A stretch of 64,000 bases of DNA. It comes from DASXUX01 sp036504595 (GTDB lineage Bacteria > Planctomycetota > SZUA-567 > H5-PLA8). The translations under genes were made by a program, and so were the position numbers. Of the stretch, positions 22,834 through 32,000 are shown piece after piece. Numbering within the stretch: the stretch's first letter is position 1; the number at the start of each line of letters is the position of its first letter. The stretch lies in contig DASXUX010000011.1 of assembly GCA_036504595.1 (NCBI GenBank), forward strand, positions 144,297 to 208,296. The letters are read 5' to 3'. Below the pieces are notes generated by a model. The model searched no databases, was not told the origin of the DNA, and saw nothing but the letters and a program-made list of their open reading frames with translations.

Positions 22834-23400
22834 TCACACCGTCATGATCTCTTTAGATTTCTTATCGAAGCGCTCCTCGAGCTGACCTTCGTACTTGTGG
22901 GTCAGGCTGTTGAGGTCCTCTTCGGACTTCTTCTCGGCGTCCTCGCTGACGCCGCTTTCGCCTTTCAGACCTTTGAGCGCCTTGATCGCGTCGTGGCGCA
23001 CGTTGCGGATGGTGATCTTGTGCTGTTCGAGGCGGTCCTTGATGATCTTGATGGTCTTCTTGCGGTTTTCTTCGGAGAGCGGCGGGAAATTGAGGCGGAT
23101 GATCTTGCCGTCGTTCATCGGGTTCATACCGAGGTTGGCGGCCTGAATTCCTTTTTCGATGTCCTTGATCGTCTTCGGATCGAAGGGCTTGATCACCAGC
23201 ATGCGCGCGTCGGCCTTGCTGACCAGCGCCACGCTTTTCAGCGACACCACGCCGCCGTAAGCGGGGATGTCGGCCGTGACATGCTCCAGCATTTCCGGAT
23301 GAGCCTGTCCGGTGCGAATGGTCTTCAAGTGCGATTCGTAATCTGAAACGCACTTGATCATGCGGTCTTCGGCGTCGAGCAGGATTTCGTCTAGATCCAT
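22834..23400 (-). CDS. frr: Ribosome recycling factor
   Basis: RRF splits post-termination ribosomes with EF-G. The 188-residue product has the standard two-domain pattern: a long helix with YESHLKTIRTGQAHPEMLEH, the beta domain (IPAYGGVVSLKSVALVSKAD, then MLVIKPFD), IRLNFPPLSEENRKK and a C-terminal helix VRHDAIKALKGLK. It is last of the conserved rpsB-tsf-pyrH-frr series. The gap to pyrH (81 bases) is an inverted stutter. Confidence 0.97.
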   Translation of the reverse strand: MDLDEILLDAEDRMIKCVSDYESHLKTIRTGQAHPEMLEHVTADIPAYGGVVSLKSVALVSKADARMLVIKPFDPKTIKDIEKGIQAANLGMNPMNDGKIIRLNFPPLSEENRKKTIKIIKDRLEQHKITIRNVRHDAIKALKGLKGESGVSEDAEKKSEEDLNSLTHKYEGQLEERFDKKSKEIMTV

Positions 23401-23410
23401 GATTCCCCCT

Positions 23411-23481
23411 CAAAAAGAAAGTTCTGAGTTTCTAGTTTTGAGTTTTTAGTTAACTGAGCACTAAGAACCTAAAACTCAAAA
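23411..23481. repeat. Inverted stutter between pyrH and frr
   Basis: Words of the type gttctgag and ttttgag are answered by ctaagaac and aaaactcaaaac, giving an imperfect hairpin. Confidence 0.7.
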
Positions 23482-24330
23482 CTATCTCTTCTCGTCTCCA
23501 TGCACCAACGTGCCAATGTTATCGCCCATCACTGCGCGGCGAATGTTGCCAGACTCCTTTACACTGAAGACCAGGATCGGCAGGTTGTTGTCCCGGCACG
23601 TCGCAATTGCCGTCATGTCCATCACGTTCAGGCGCTGCTCAATGACCTGCATGTACGTCAGATGATCGAACTTCTTTGCGGCAGGATTCTTCATCGGGTC
23701 GGAATCGAAGACGCCGGGCACCTTCGTCGCTTTCATCAGCACTTCCGCCTTCAGTTCCAGCGCGCGAACTGCGGCGGTTGTGTCGGTTGTGAAGTAGGGA
23801 ATTCCCAGGCCGCCGGACAGAATCACGATGCGATTGAGTTCCAGGTGGCGCAGGGCTTTCCTGCGAATGTAAGGCTCACAGACCTCTTCCGCCTTGATCG
23901 CTGACATGACGCGCGTTTCGGCCCCCATAGTTTCCAGAGCGTCCTGCAAGGTCAGGCCGTTCATGATCGTGGCGAGCATGCCCATGTAATCGGCGGTCGC
24001 GCGGTGCAGCACGCCGGTCTGGCTGGCCTTGTCACCACGGATGATATTCCCGCCGCCGATAACGACGGCGACCTGAACGTTGAGCGCGCGCAGTTCGGCC
24101 ACTTGGCGGCAGAGCACCTCGATCTGGTCGGGATCGACACCTTTTCCAGATTCACCACCCAGCATTTCGCCGGAGAGTTTGAGGATGATTCGCTTGTAAT
24201 GAGGTTTTCGGCCATCATCGACGGCTGGCATGAAACCGGAGGAGGTTGCTTTGGGCTGGGAGAGATCGATGGACGCGACGGGCTTCTTGGCGCTGACGTT
24301 GCTCGGAGACTTTTGCCGTCCGCTGGGCAT
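23482..24330 (-). CDS. pyrH: UMP kinase
   Basis: Uridylate kinase of the amino-acid-kinase fold, making UDP. Motifs: YKRIILKLSGEMLGG, VAVVIGGGNIIRGD, ATADYMGMLATIMNGL, GGLGIPYFTTDTTAAVRALE, and VMDMTAIATCRDNNLPILVF. I start at the ATG at 24330 because GAGGAA lies eight bases upstream; that gives 282 residues, with a disordered 35-residue N-terminal extension relative to the usual 240. A start at 24231 would give the standard length but has no ribosome site. Confidence 0.95.
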   Translation of the reverse strand: MPSGRQKSPSNVSAKKPVASIDLSQPKATSSGFMPAVDDGRKPHYKRIILKLSGEMLGGESGKGVDPDQIEVLCRQVAELRALNVQVAVVIGGGNIIRGDKASQTGVLHRATADYMGMLATIMNGLTLQDALETMGAETRVMSAIKAEEVCEPYIRRKALRHLELNRIVILSGGLGIPYFTTDTTAAVRALELKAEVLMKATKVPGVFDSDPMKNPAAKKFDHLTYMQVIEQRLNVMDMTAIATCRDNNLPILVFSVKESGNIRRAVMGDNIGTLVHGDEKR

Positions 24331-24366
24331 ATCAGGGTTCCTCAGCGAGGTAGACACAATGTTAGC

Positions 24367-24408
24367 GGCACTGAAATGCGCGGCCTTTTGACCGCGCATT
24401 TCAGTGCC
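24367..24408. repeat. Perfect 17-bp hairpin between tsf and pyrH
   Basis: Arms 24367-24383 and 24392-24408 (GGCACTGAAATGCGCGG and its complement) with an 8-base loop. No U-tract follows on the minus strand, so it is more likely a processing or attenuation site, or a repeat, than a plain terminator. Confidence 0.8.
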
Positions 24409-24426
24409 CACGTACGCACTATTCTA

Positions 24427-25296
24427 TTAGATTACGCCAACTTGGAAACGTGCAAATCGTTTTACGGTCGCTCCGCCGTTTTCTTTCAGGATTTGAGCGA
24501 CGGTCTTGCTGCCGTCCTTATAGTATGCCTGGTCGGGCAGGACGACTTGAGCGTAGAACTTGCCAAGCTGGCCGGTCGCGATCTTCTGAAGGATTTCGGC
24601 CGGCTTCTTTGAATTTTTTGGATCGCTCTTGAGCTTCTCGGCGATGATTTCGGTTTCTTTCTGCACGTGTTCGGCTGGAACTTCCTCGCGCTTCAGGAAG
24701 TTCGGTTTGGCGAAGACGATGTGCATTGCGATGTCTTTGCCGACCGCCCTGGCCTGCTCCCCCGTCACGCCTGCGAGTTCAACAACCGCGCCCTGCTTAT
24801 TGTCGAAGTGGATGTAACAGCCGATATCGCCTTCCATCCGCACGACGCGCTTGACGGAGATGTTTTCGCCGATTTTGCCGGCCAGTCCTTTGACCGCGTC
24901 GGCGACGGGCGTCCCGTTGAGCGACTGCTGGTTGAGGGCTTCGACCGCTTCGATCTTCTGGCTGTCGGCCAGTTCGACGAGCGACGCGAGCATCTTCTGG
25001 AACTCGTCATTCTTCGCGGCGAAGTCGGTGTTGGCGGTCATTTCAACGACGGTGACTGTGCGGCCATCGGGCGAGACTTTATAGCCCAGCAGGCCTTCGG
25101 TCGCGGCTTTGGCAGCCATCGCACCGCCCTTTTCCATCCCTTGTTTGCGCAGCCAGGTTTCGCCGGCGGCAATCCAGGCTTCCTCGCCTTTTGGCGCTTC
25201 GGCCTGCGTTTCCACCAAAGCCTTCTTGCAGTCCATCATGCGGGCGCCGCTCTTTTCGCGCAGCTTCGCAACTAGTTGAGCATTGATGTCAGCCAT
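24427..25296 (-). CDS. tsf: Elongation factor Ts
   Basis: EF-Ts recharges EF-Tu with GTP. The 289 residues start with a UBA-like domain (INAQLVAKLREKSGARMMDC, then KKALVETQAE) and carry the TDFxAKN motif (NTDFAAKN) and repeated core lobes to LPDQAYYKDGSKTVAQILKE. Two insertions of a few residues in the first helix region are unremarkable. It lies 267 bases after rpsB, rather far for this pair; the gap is filled by stutter. Confidence 0.97.
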   Translation of the reverse strand: MADINAQLVAKLREKSGARMMDCKKALVETQAEAPKGEEAWIAAGETWLRKQGMEKGGAMAAKAATEGLLGYKVSPDGRTVTVVEMTANTDFAAKNDEFQKMLASLVELADSQKIEAVEALNQQSLNGTPVADAVKGLAGKIGENISVKRVVRMEGDIGCYIHFDNKQGAVVELAGVTGEQARAVGKDIAMHIVFAKPNFLKREEVPAEHVQKETEIIAEKLKSDPKNSKKPAEILQKIATGQLGKFYAQVVLPDQAYYKDGSKTVAQILKENGGATVKRFARFQVGVI

Positions 25297-25319
25297 TCCT
25301 CATCTCCTCCTTGTCAAAA

Positions 25320-25560
25320 GAAAATGATGAATGCGGAATGATGAATGATGAATGCGGCTTGAAGTGGCTACTGCCCGAATTCCAGCTAATTCATCATTCA
25401 GGACTCATATCATTCCCCATTCATCGTTATCGTTACGGTGTCAAAAGAAAAATTATGAATGCTGCATGGCAAATGATGAATATGGCTGGTCCTGCTTCCG
25501 TAGCGCCAGACGCCAAAGCAGCCAAATTCCGCATTCATCATTCCTCATTCATCATTGTCG
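25320..25560. repeat. Inverted stutter of atgatgaatgcgg words
   Basis: Tandem ATGATGAATG-type words at 25322-25355 and 25455-25480 are answered by attcatcattc-type words at 25388-25430 and 25530-25558. No gene is seen between rpsB and tsf. Confidence 0.75.
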
Positions 25561-25563
25561 TCA

Positions 25564-26343
25564 CTAGCGGCCGCCCGCGGATACGGCGCCCTGCTGCAGC
25601 GAAGCCTGCTGAATGACGGCTTGCTGCTGAGCTTTGTGGGCGACTTCCGGGTTGGTCTTGCGCAGGTTTGTGCCTTCCGCGCAACCGTCAGCGACGCGGG
25701 CCACGACCAGATCGATCGAGCGGATCGCGTCGTCATTGGCCGGGATCGGCAGATCGATTTCGGACGGATCGGCGTCGGTATCGAGCATGGCGATGACCGG
25801 AATTTGCAGGCGGCGGGCTTCCATCACGGCGTTGTGTTCGACGTTCGGGTCGATGATGAACAGGGCGCCGGGCAGGCGTTCCATGGTGCGGATGCCGTCC
25901 AGATTGCGCTTGATCTTGCGCTTCTCGCGGTTCAACGAGCTCTGCATCTTCTTCGAGTACGTATTGATGGAGCCGTCGGCATCCATGCCTTCGAGTTCGA
26001 TCAAGCGCGCGACGCGGCGGCGGATCGTATCGAGGTTGGTCATCGTGCCGCCCAGCCAGCGTTCAGCGACGTACGGCATTCCAGTGCGTTGAGCGTGGTG
26101 GACGATGATTTCGCGCGCCTGGCGCTTGGTACCAACGAACAGAATCTGCTGGCCTTCCGCCACAATCTTGCGGCAGAAGAAGTAGGCGGCGACGATTCCA
26201 CGCACTGTTTCGCGCAGGTTGATGATGTGAATCTTGTTCCGTTTGCCCAAAATGTATGGTTCCATCTTGGGGTTCCAGCGGCTGGTGCGATGGCCAAAAT
26301 GTGCACCGCACTCAAGCAAATGCTTGGCATTGACGATCGGCAT
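25564..26343 (-). CDS. rpsB: 30S ribosomal protein S2
   Basis: 259 residues with the S2 hallmarks: LLECGAHFGHRTSRWNPKM, YILGKRNKIHIINL, ILFVGTKRQAREII, YVAERWLGGTMTNLDTI, and PGALFIIDPNVEHNAVMEAR. A Gln/Ala-rich tail follows residue 240. A strong AAAAGGAGA ribosome site precedes the ATG. It heads the rpsB-tsf-pyrH-frr group and is probably read from the promoter at 26633-26660. Confidence 0.98.
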   Translation of the reverse strand: MPIVNAKHLLECGAHFGHRTSRWNPKMEPYILGKRNKIHIINLRETVRGIVAAYFFCRKIVAEGQQILFVGTKRQAREIIVHHAQRTGMPYVAERWLGGTMTNLDTIRRRVARLIELEGMDADGSINTYSKKMQSSLNREKRKIKRNLDGIRTMERLPGALFIIDPNVEHNAVMEARRLQIPVIAMLDTDADPSEIDLPIPANDDAIRSIDLVVARVADGCAEGTNLRKTNPEVAHKAQQQAVIQQASLQQGAVSAGGR

Positions 26344-26430
26344 TCTTGACGGTCTCCTTTTGAGCTCGCGTGCGACAGGCGCTGCCTGCCAGCGGAGGCT
26401 CTGGTTGCGCGCCGCAGTCCAGGTTCACGA

Positions 26431-26508
26431 GGCTTGAGGCTTGAGGCTCGGGGCTTGAGAGGGCGCGAACGCCGTTTCTCAAGCCTCAGGACTCAAGTCT
26501 CAAGACTT
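26431..26508. repeat. Inverted gcttgag stutter in the rpsB leader
   Basis: Tandem gaggcttgaggcttg words pair with ctcaagcctcaggactcaag. In the transcript this would be a hairpin about 100-165 bases before rpsB. Confidence 0.75.
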
Positions 26509-26632
26509 CGGGGGGTGTTCTGTTCACAGCCCCACTTCAACCTGGCAAGAAACTGCGAATGGCGCCCTTCCGGTGTTCGCGCGGTCTTCCCTGCACAGGC
26601 TCCCGCCAGACCGCCAAGCGAGAACGCGATTG

Positions 26633-26660
26633 AATATACAGGATTACGCCGTTGAATCAA
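26633..26660 (-). promoter_or_regulatory. Probable promoter of the rpsB operon
   Basis: Minus strand TTGATT (26655-26660), 16-base spacer, TATATT (26633-26638). It would give a leader of about 280 bases. Confidence 0.55.
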
Positions 26661-26674
26661 AACGCAAATTGGTG

Positions 26675-26870
26675 CTTGGTGAGTGGTACTTGGTGAGTGG
26701 TACTTGGTGAGTGGTACTTGGTGAGTGGTACTTGATAAGTGGTACTTGGTGAGTGGTACTTGGTGAGTGGTACTTGGTGAGTGGTACTTGGTGAGTGGTA
26801 CTTGATAAGTGGTACTTGGTGAGTGGTACTTGGTGAGTGGTACTTGGTTAGTGGTACTTGGTTAGTGGTG
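26675..26870. repeat. Fourteen tandem copies of a 14-bp unit
   Basis: The unit is cttggtgagtggta. Units 5 and 10 (26731, 26801) carry the variant cttgataag, so a 70-bp higher-order period is overlaid. Units 13 and 14 carry cttggttag. It lies between the rpsB promoter and the WD40 gene. Confidence 0.95.
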
Positions 26871-26882
26871 ATCGCGGACACG

Positions 26883-26932
26883 GTTACCAAGTACCAGTTA
26901 CCAAGTACCAAGTACCAAGTACCAAGTACCAA
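26883..26932. repeat. Tandem taccaag heptamers, inverse of the preceding array
   Basis: About six 7-base units complementary to the cttggta part of the 14-bp array, so the two arrays could fold together. Confidence 0.85.
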
Positions 26933-26973
26933 AATTGCATTAAATTCGGCATGGAATCTGATAGCTTACGGGC

Positions 26974-28617
26974 ATGGGAAGTTCGCATCGTTTCGGTCTC
27001 GGTTTGCTCGCTGCGCTTTGTGTTAGCGCCTCCGTTGCGGCGGAGCAGATTGAAATCGATGTGCTCACGGGGCGCGCGGTGGGGCCCGTCAGGTTGCCGG
27101 ATGGGGCGATCGCGTACACCGGGCCGGGACAGGAATTCAGCAAGCTGTCGCTTTCGCGTGACGGCCGGCTCGCGGCGTGCGCGGGTGCGGACGGCAAGGT
27201 TTATGTTTACGATGTGCGCAACAAGCTGGCGGCGGCGGGAGTGGTGCCGTCCGACAAAGATGAGCGCGCGGATGCCGAGCAGGTGCGGGGCGTGGCTTTC
27301 GCGGCGGATGGGCAGAGCGTTTTCACAGCCGGAAAAGAAGGCGTGATTCGCCAGTGGAGCGTGCCGGAAGGGAAGCTCCTGAAGCGTCTTCCCGGCAGCG
27401 TGGGCGCGGTTTCGGCGCTGCTGCTGACGCCCGACGGGCAGCGTCTGGCGAGTTCGGATACGACCGGGGTTCGAATCTGGGACGTGAAGACCGGGCAGCA
27501 GATCGGCCATCTGACCGGGCACAAAGTTCCTACTGAGGCGTTTGCAGGTCTCGAGATTAACGAGGACGTTGAGGTCAACATCAACGTCGAGATGACCGGC
27601 CTGCAGATCGACGCGCTTGCTTTCTCCAGCGACGGACGCGTGCTGCTTTCGGAGGCCAATGACGAGACCGCTCGCCTGTGGGATGCGGCGACGGGCCGGG
27701 AACTGCGCGTGCTGCCCGATCACGACGGTTCGGTGGCATCGGTGGCGCTTTCCCCGGACGGATCGCTGGGCGTTTCGACGCGCGGCAATCGCATGAACAG
27801 CCTTTTCGGGACGCACGATGAAGACCAGCCGATTGGCGGACGGCTGCGGCTGTGGGAAGTGGCCAGCGGCCGCACGCGGCACGTTTTTCTCGGACATCGC
27901 GGCGATATTACCTGCGTGACGTTTTCGCCCGACGGGCGGTACGTACTTTCGGGCGCAAGAGACCGTACGGTGCGGCAGTGGGAAGTCGATTCGGGCATCG
28001 AACTGCGGCGCTTCGCCATGGCCAGCGAACCGGTGGCGATCAGTTGCAGCGCCGACGGAGCGGTCGCGTTCACGGTTTCCACCGGCGAAGGATTGACGGA
28101 GTGGAACATCGCGGCTCCGCCGCTGCCGAATCAGACAAATGTCCCGAGTCTTGACAAAGCTTGGGAGATGTTGGGCTCCTCAGAGTTTTCCGATCGCACC
28201 GCGGCGCTGCGGCACTACCTGGGCTTGGGCAACGGAGCGGTCGCCGACTTAAGCCGGCGGTTGCAGACGCCGGCCGGCAGCGACGCGGAACTGGCGCAGC
28301 TTCGAAAATGGGTCGAACAACTCGCTGATGCCAATTACCAGATTCGCGCCAACGCGTATGAAGAGCTCGCTCAGCGCGGGCAGGCCGCGCGCGAAGTGCT
28401 GACGGGCGCACTGCGTTCTCCGGTCGCCGAAGTGCGGCTGCGGGCGACGGCGCTGCTGAGTGCGATCGGCGGCTCGGTGGATTGCCGCGGCGTGCTGGTG
28501 TGCGAGATTTTCGGGCTGCTGAAGACAGCCGAGGCACGCGCGGAACTGGCGCGGATCGCCGGGGCGGGGCTGCCGTATTCGGCGCATGGGCGAGCCGTCC
28601 TGCGTAGGGCAAAGTAA
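26974..28617 (+). CDS. Secreted WD40-repeat protein
   Basis: A signal peptide (MGSSHRFGLGLLAALCVSAS, then VAA) leads into a WD40 propeller of about seven blades, seen in recurring VAFAADGQSVFTAGKEGVIR, LLLTPDGQRLASSDTTGVRI, VTFSPDGRYVLSGARDRTVR type units with W-D or W-E ends (residues about 45-375). The C-terminal 170 residues are helical and HEAT-like (FSDRTAALRHYLGLGNG, IRANAYEELAQRGQAAREVL). Secreted WD40 proteins of this plan are common in Planctomycetota; they usually act as scaffolds. No partner is certain. Length 547. Confidence 0.85.
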   Translation: MGSSHRFGLGLLAALCVSASVAAEQIEIDVLTGRAVGPVRLPDGAIAYTGPGQEFSKLSLSRDGRLAACAGADGKVYVYDVRNKLAAAGVVPSDKDERADAEQVRGVAFAADGQSVFTAGKEGVIRQWSVPEGKLLKRLPGSVGAVSALLLTPDGQRLASSDTTGVRIWDVKTGQQIGHLTGHKVPTEAFAGLEINEDVEVNINVEMTGLQIDALAFSSDGRVLLSEANDETARLWDAATGRELRVLPDHDGSVASVALSPDGSLGVSTRGNRMNSLFGTHDEDQPIGGRLRLWEVASGRTRHVFLGHRGDITCVTFSPDGRYVLSGARDRTVRQWEVDSGIELRRFAMASEPVAISCSADGAVAFTVSTGEGLTEWNIAAPPLPNQTNVPSLDKAWEMLGSSEFSDRTAALRHYLGLGNGAVADLSRRLQTPAGSDAELAQLRKWVEQLADANYQIRANAYEELAQRGQAAREVLTGALRSPVAEVRLRATALLSAIGGSVDCRGVLVCEIFGLLKTAEARAELARIAGAGLPYSAHGRAVLRRAK

Positions 28618-28762
28618 CGCTACAAAATAACCCAAAAATAATCCAAAAGCTATGCAACATTTCAGAGGCTTAAACGTCAGTATTTGGGAGGGCTGGGGGG
28701 ATACTCTGTCCCGAGCTGTGGCACTGCTTATAGGTGTTGGATTGCGGGGCTCAGGAAGGGCT

Positions 28763-29040
28763 GCACACGTGCAATTTTTTACAGCACGGAGTTCGTTGAA
28801 TTTGGTGCTCGACGAAAACGCGCACATGTGCAGTTTTGGACAAGAGAAGAAGTGAGGGGGAATCGACGCACAGGTGCATTTTTTTACAGTAGTGGAGAAG
28901 GGCTCGAACGGCGTTCAACGGACGAGCAGCACCACCACACGTGCACTTTTTTACAGGAGATGAGGCGCTCGTTTGGCTGAAATGCGGGACTGGAGGCTCG
29001 CAATTCAGAGAAACGCGCTACGATGTGCACTTCTGGACAG
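28763..29040 (+). promoter_or_regulatory. Five spaced copies of a GCACACGTGCA / TTTTTTACAG motif
   Basis: Copies lie at 28763-28784, 28822-28843, 28868-28889, 28935-28956 and 29021-29040. Each has a CACACGTG-like dyad, then a T-run, then ACAG or ACAAG. Spacing varies between 46 and about 86 bases. The last copy ends 18 bases before the DUF4091 start. The block may be a set of regulator sites. No gene is seen in this 440-base gap. Confidence 0.6.
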
Positions 29041-29058
29041 AACGCTGGAGGGGATACC

Positions 29059-32000
29059 ATGCTTACGCGAGCTGCTTGTCTGTTTGTGCTTTGCGGACTT
29101 GCTTCCGCGGCCAATCTCGCGCCGGACTTTAAGGACTGGCAGGCGCCGAAGGACGAGCACGCGTTCCGCTCCGAGAAAGACGGCAAAACTGTTCTCGGCG
29201 TTCGCGGCGAGGGCAAGGGCAGCGTGGCGTGGCGCTCGCCGGAACTGAAGCTGACGCCGAGCGCGACGTACGCGTTACGTTTTCAGGTTTCGGGCAAAGG
29301 CCACGGCACGATCATCAGCGGCCTGGATGGCGTGAACCGCGACTTTGGCGTGCCGGGCGAAACGGCGACGCTGGGCTTCAGCTTCCGCGTCCCTGACGGC
29401 GTAGCGCCGGCCGGTAAGGAGGTAGCGCCGGCCTCCGTGCCGGCCGTTCTGCACCTCGGCCACTGGGAACTCAACGGCGAAGCGGCCTTCGACAAAGCCG
29501 AACTGTATCCGGTGCAGGCGATTCACCGGCGCTGGACAGAATGGATCCCGAACGACGGAAGGTGGACGGGACGTATCGTGGTTCTCGGCGAAGGTGAGAA
29601 GATCGACGGCGGCGTTTACACCGACCTGCATCTGCTCAACTGGCAGGGTTCGACGATCCATCGCACGCTCTTTAAGCAGAACGCCGGCTTCAATTCGAAC
29701 CGCTGGTGCTTCGGCCCCGGCGCGGAGGTCATCTACAAGCACGATCTGCCCGGAGCGATGAAAAGCGGTGAGCTGCGCGCGAACGTGAGCTATCACACCG
29801 GCGGGACGCTCGTCGTCAGCGCCAGCAAAGACGGCCAGACCTGGACGAAGCTGGCGGAGGCGACGAAGGTCGGCAGCGTGGAGGTCAAGCTGCCGCCGGA
29901 GCTGTTTCCGGCGAACGAAATCTATATCCGCATGCAAGCCGAAGGGGAGAAGGCGAACTGCCAGGTGGACAACTACAGCTTCAAGGCAGAGACGGACGGG
30001 CATTTGACGTGCGCGGGGGGCACTGCTTTGGTCGAGCTACGCCAAGTCTCTGGAACTTGGGAGGTCGAGAGTTCGAATTGCCCATGCCTACCTTGCTCGG
30101 ATTTCAAAATGCCTCGATTCAGTTCTCCCGACGAATTGAGCTTCTCGTTTCGATGCCCCGGAAAGGCCGAGCGCAAGCTGAATCTCTCCGTATCCATCGA
30201 TGGCCTCGCGTGCGAGAAGATTGATACAGTCCAGGTGCCGGCCAACAGCACCGGCTGGTTTACACTCCGCGACTACGATATGTTTCTATTTAGACGCTAT
30301 GGGGTACGACTTGTTGGCTACGACAAGCCGTCCAAGGAGGAGGAACAGTATCTTGACCACAGCCAAATATCGCATCGCATCAATCTACCCGCCGGTGCGC
30401 ACTCGATCGGCATCACCGCGCGTGACGAGAACGGAGTCGCCTGCGAACTTGCATTGCAGGTGCGCCGCACCGTGCTTTCGGAATCTACTTACGGTTCTAT
30501 CACCTCCGAGGACGCCGGTGGTGTGGTGACATGGTCGTGCGAGACGGCCTGGAAGCCTGGAACTCACCGAACAGCGCCGCGAACATCGACCAAAGCCGGC
30601 ATGCAGATCGAGGCCGCGCGCGGTGAATACGAAGGCGTGCAATTGGTTTTCAGCCCACCGAACGCCGACCAAGTGCTGGAGAAGATCGATGTCGGCGACC
30701 TCAAGCACGACGACTACCGCATCCCCGCATCCAACATCTCCCTCTACGAAGTCGCCTACGTGAAGGTCGAAAACCCGACGGACTATCTTGGCGAACCGGG
30801 GGAGTATCCCGATCCGCTGCCGCCGCTGGTGACGCCGCTGAAGCTGAAGGCGGGGCGCAACCAGCCGATTTACATCCTCGTGCATGTGCCGGACGACGCG
30901 CCGGCCGGCGACTACAAGACGAAGATCAAAATCAAAACGGACAAAGGCGACGGCGACGTGCCGCTCACGCTGCATGTCTGGGATTTCGCTCTACCGAAGG
31001 AGACGCAGCTACGCAGCGGGTTTGGGCTGACCGTGAACGAGATCAAGCGCTATCACCAGCTCAAGACGAAAGAGCAGGAAAAGGAAGTCTACGAAAAGTA
31101 TCTCCGCAACTTCGCCGAACACCGCATCGCTCCGTACTCGTTCTACGACTTCGCGCCGATCCAGATCAAGTTCGACGGCAAGGGCGCGGAGCGCAAGGTG
31201 GCGCTGGACTGGAGCGCGTTCGACATCGAAGCGAAGAAATATCTGAGCAGCGGAATGTTCAATGGCTTTCAACTTAACATGCACGGAATGGGCGGCGGGA
31301 CGTTTTTTGAGCGCGCCGCCGGCGAGTTCGGCGGCTTCAAGGCGGGAACGGCGGATTACGACCGGCTCTTCGGCGACTATGCAAAGCAGCTCGAATCGCA
31401 CCTGCGCGAAAACGGATGGCTGAAGCAGGCGTACATTTATTGGTTCGACGAGCCCGACAAGAAAGACTACGACTTTGTGATCGAAGGCATGGACCGCATC
31501 AAGAAACACGCGCCCGGCCTGCGACGGTTGCTCACCAAGCACCCCGACGGAAATCTGCCGGGACACGTGGACATCTGGTGCGGCCTGACGCCGGAATGGA
31601 CACAAAAAACAGTCGCGGAGCGCAAGGCAGCCGGCGATGAAGTCTGGTGGTACATATGCTGCGGGCCGAAGGCTCCGTACATTGGCGAGTTCATCGAACA
31701 CCCGGGCGTCGAGATGCGGCTGTGGCCGTGGCAGTCGTGGCAATACGGGGTGCAAGGGATTCTGGTCTGGTCCACGAATTATTGGACAAGCGGCACGGCG
31801 TTCCCCAAGTCGCTGCAAGATCCCTGGCAGGATCCGCAGAGCTACGTCAGCGGCTACGGCACGCCGGTGGGCGCGAAGCAGTTTTGGGGCAACGGCGACG
31901 GGCGCTACCTTTATCCGCCGCGCCGCGATCCGAACGCGCCCGGCGAACCGGTGCTCGACGGGCCGGTCTCTTCGCTGCGCTGGGAAAATCTGCGCGACGG

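Noticed and set aside
26675..26870. Coding repeat protein on the minus strand (HQVPLTKYHSPSTT units)
   Set aside because: The 14-base period is not a multiple of three, so protein repeats arise only every 42 bases in any frame; there is no ribosome site.
28763..29040. CRISPR-like array
   Set aside because: The repeats are only about 22 bases and imperfect, the spacing is irregular (46 to about 86 bases), and no cas gene is present.
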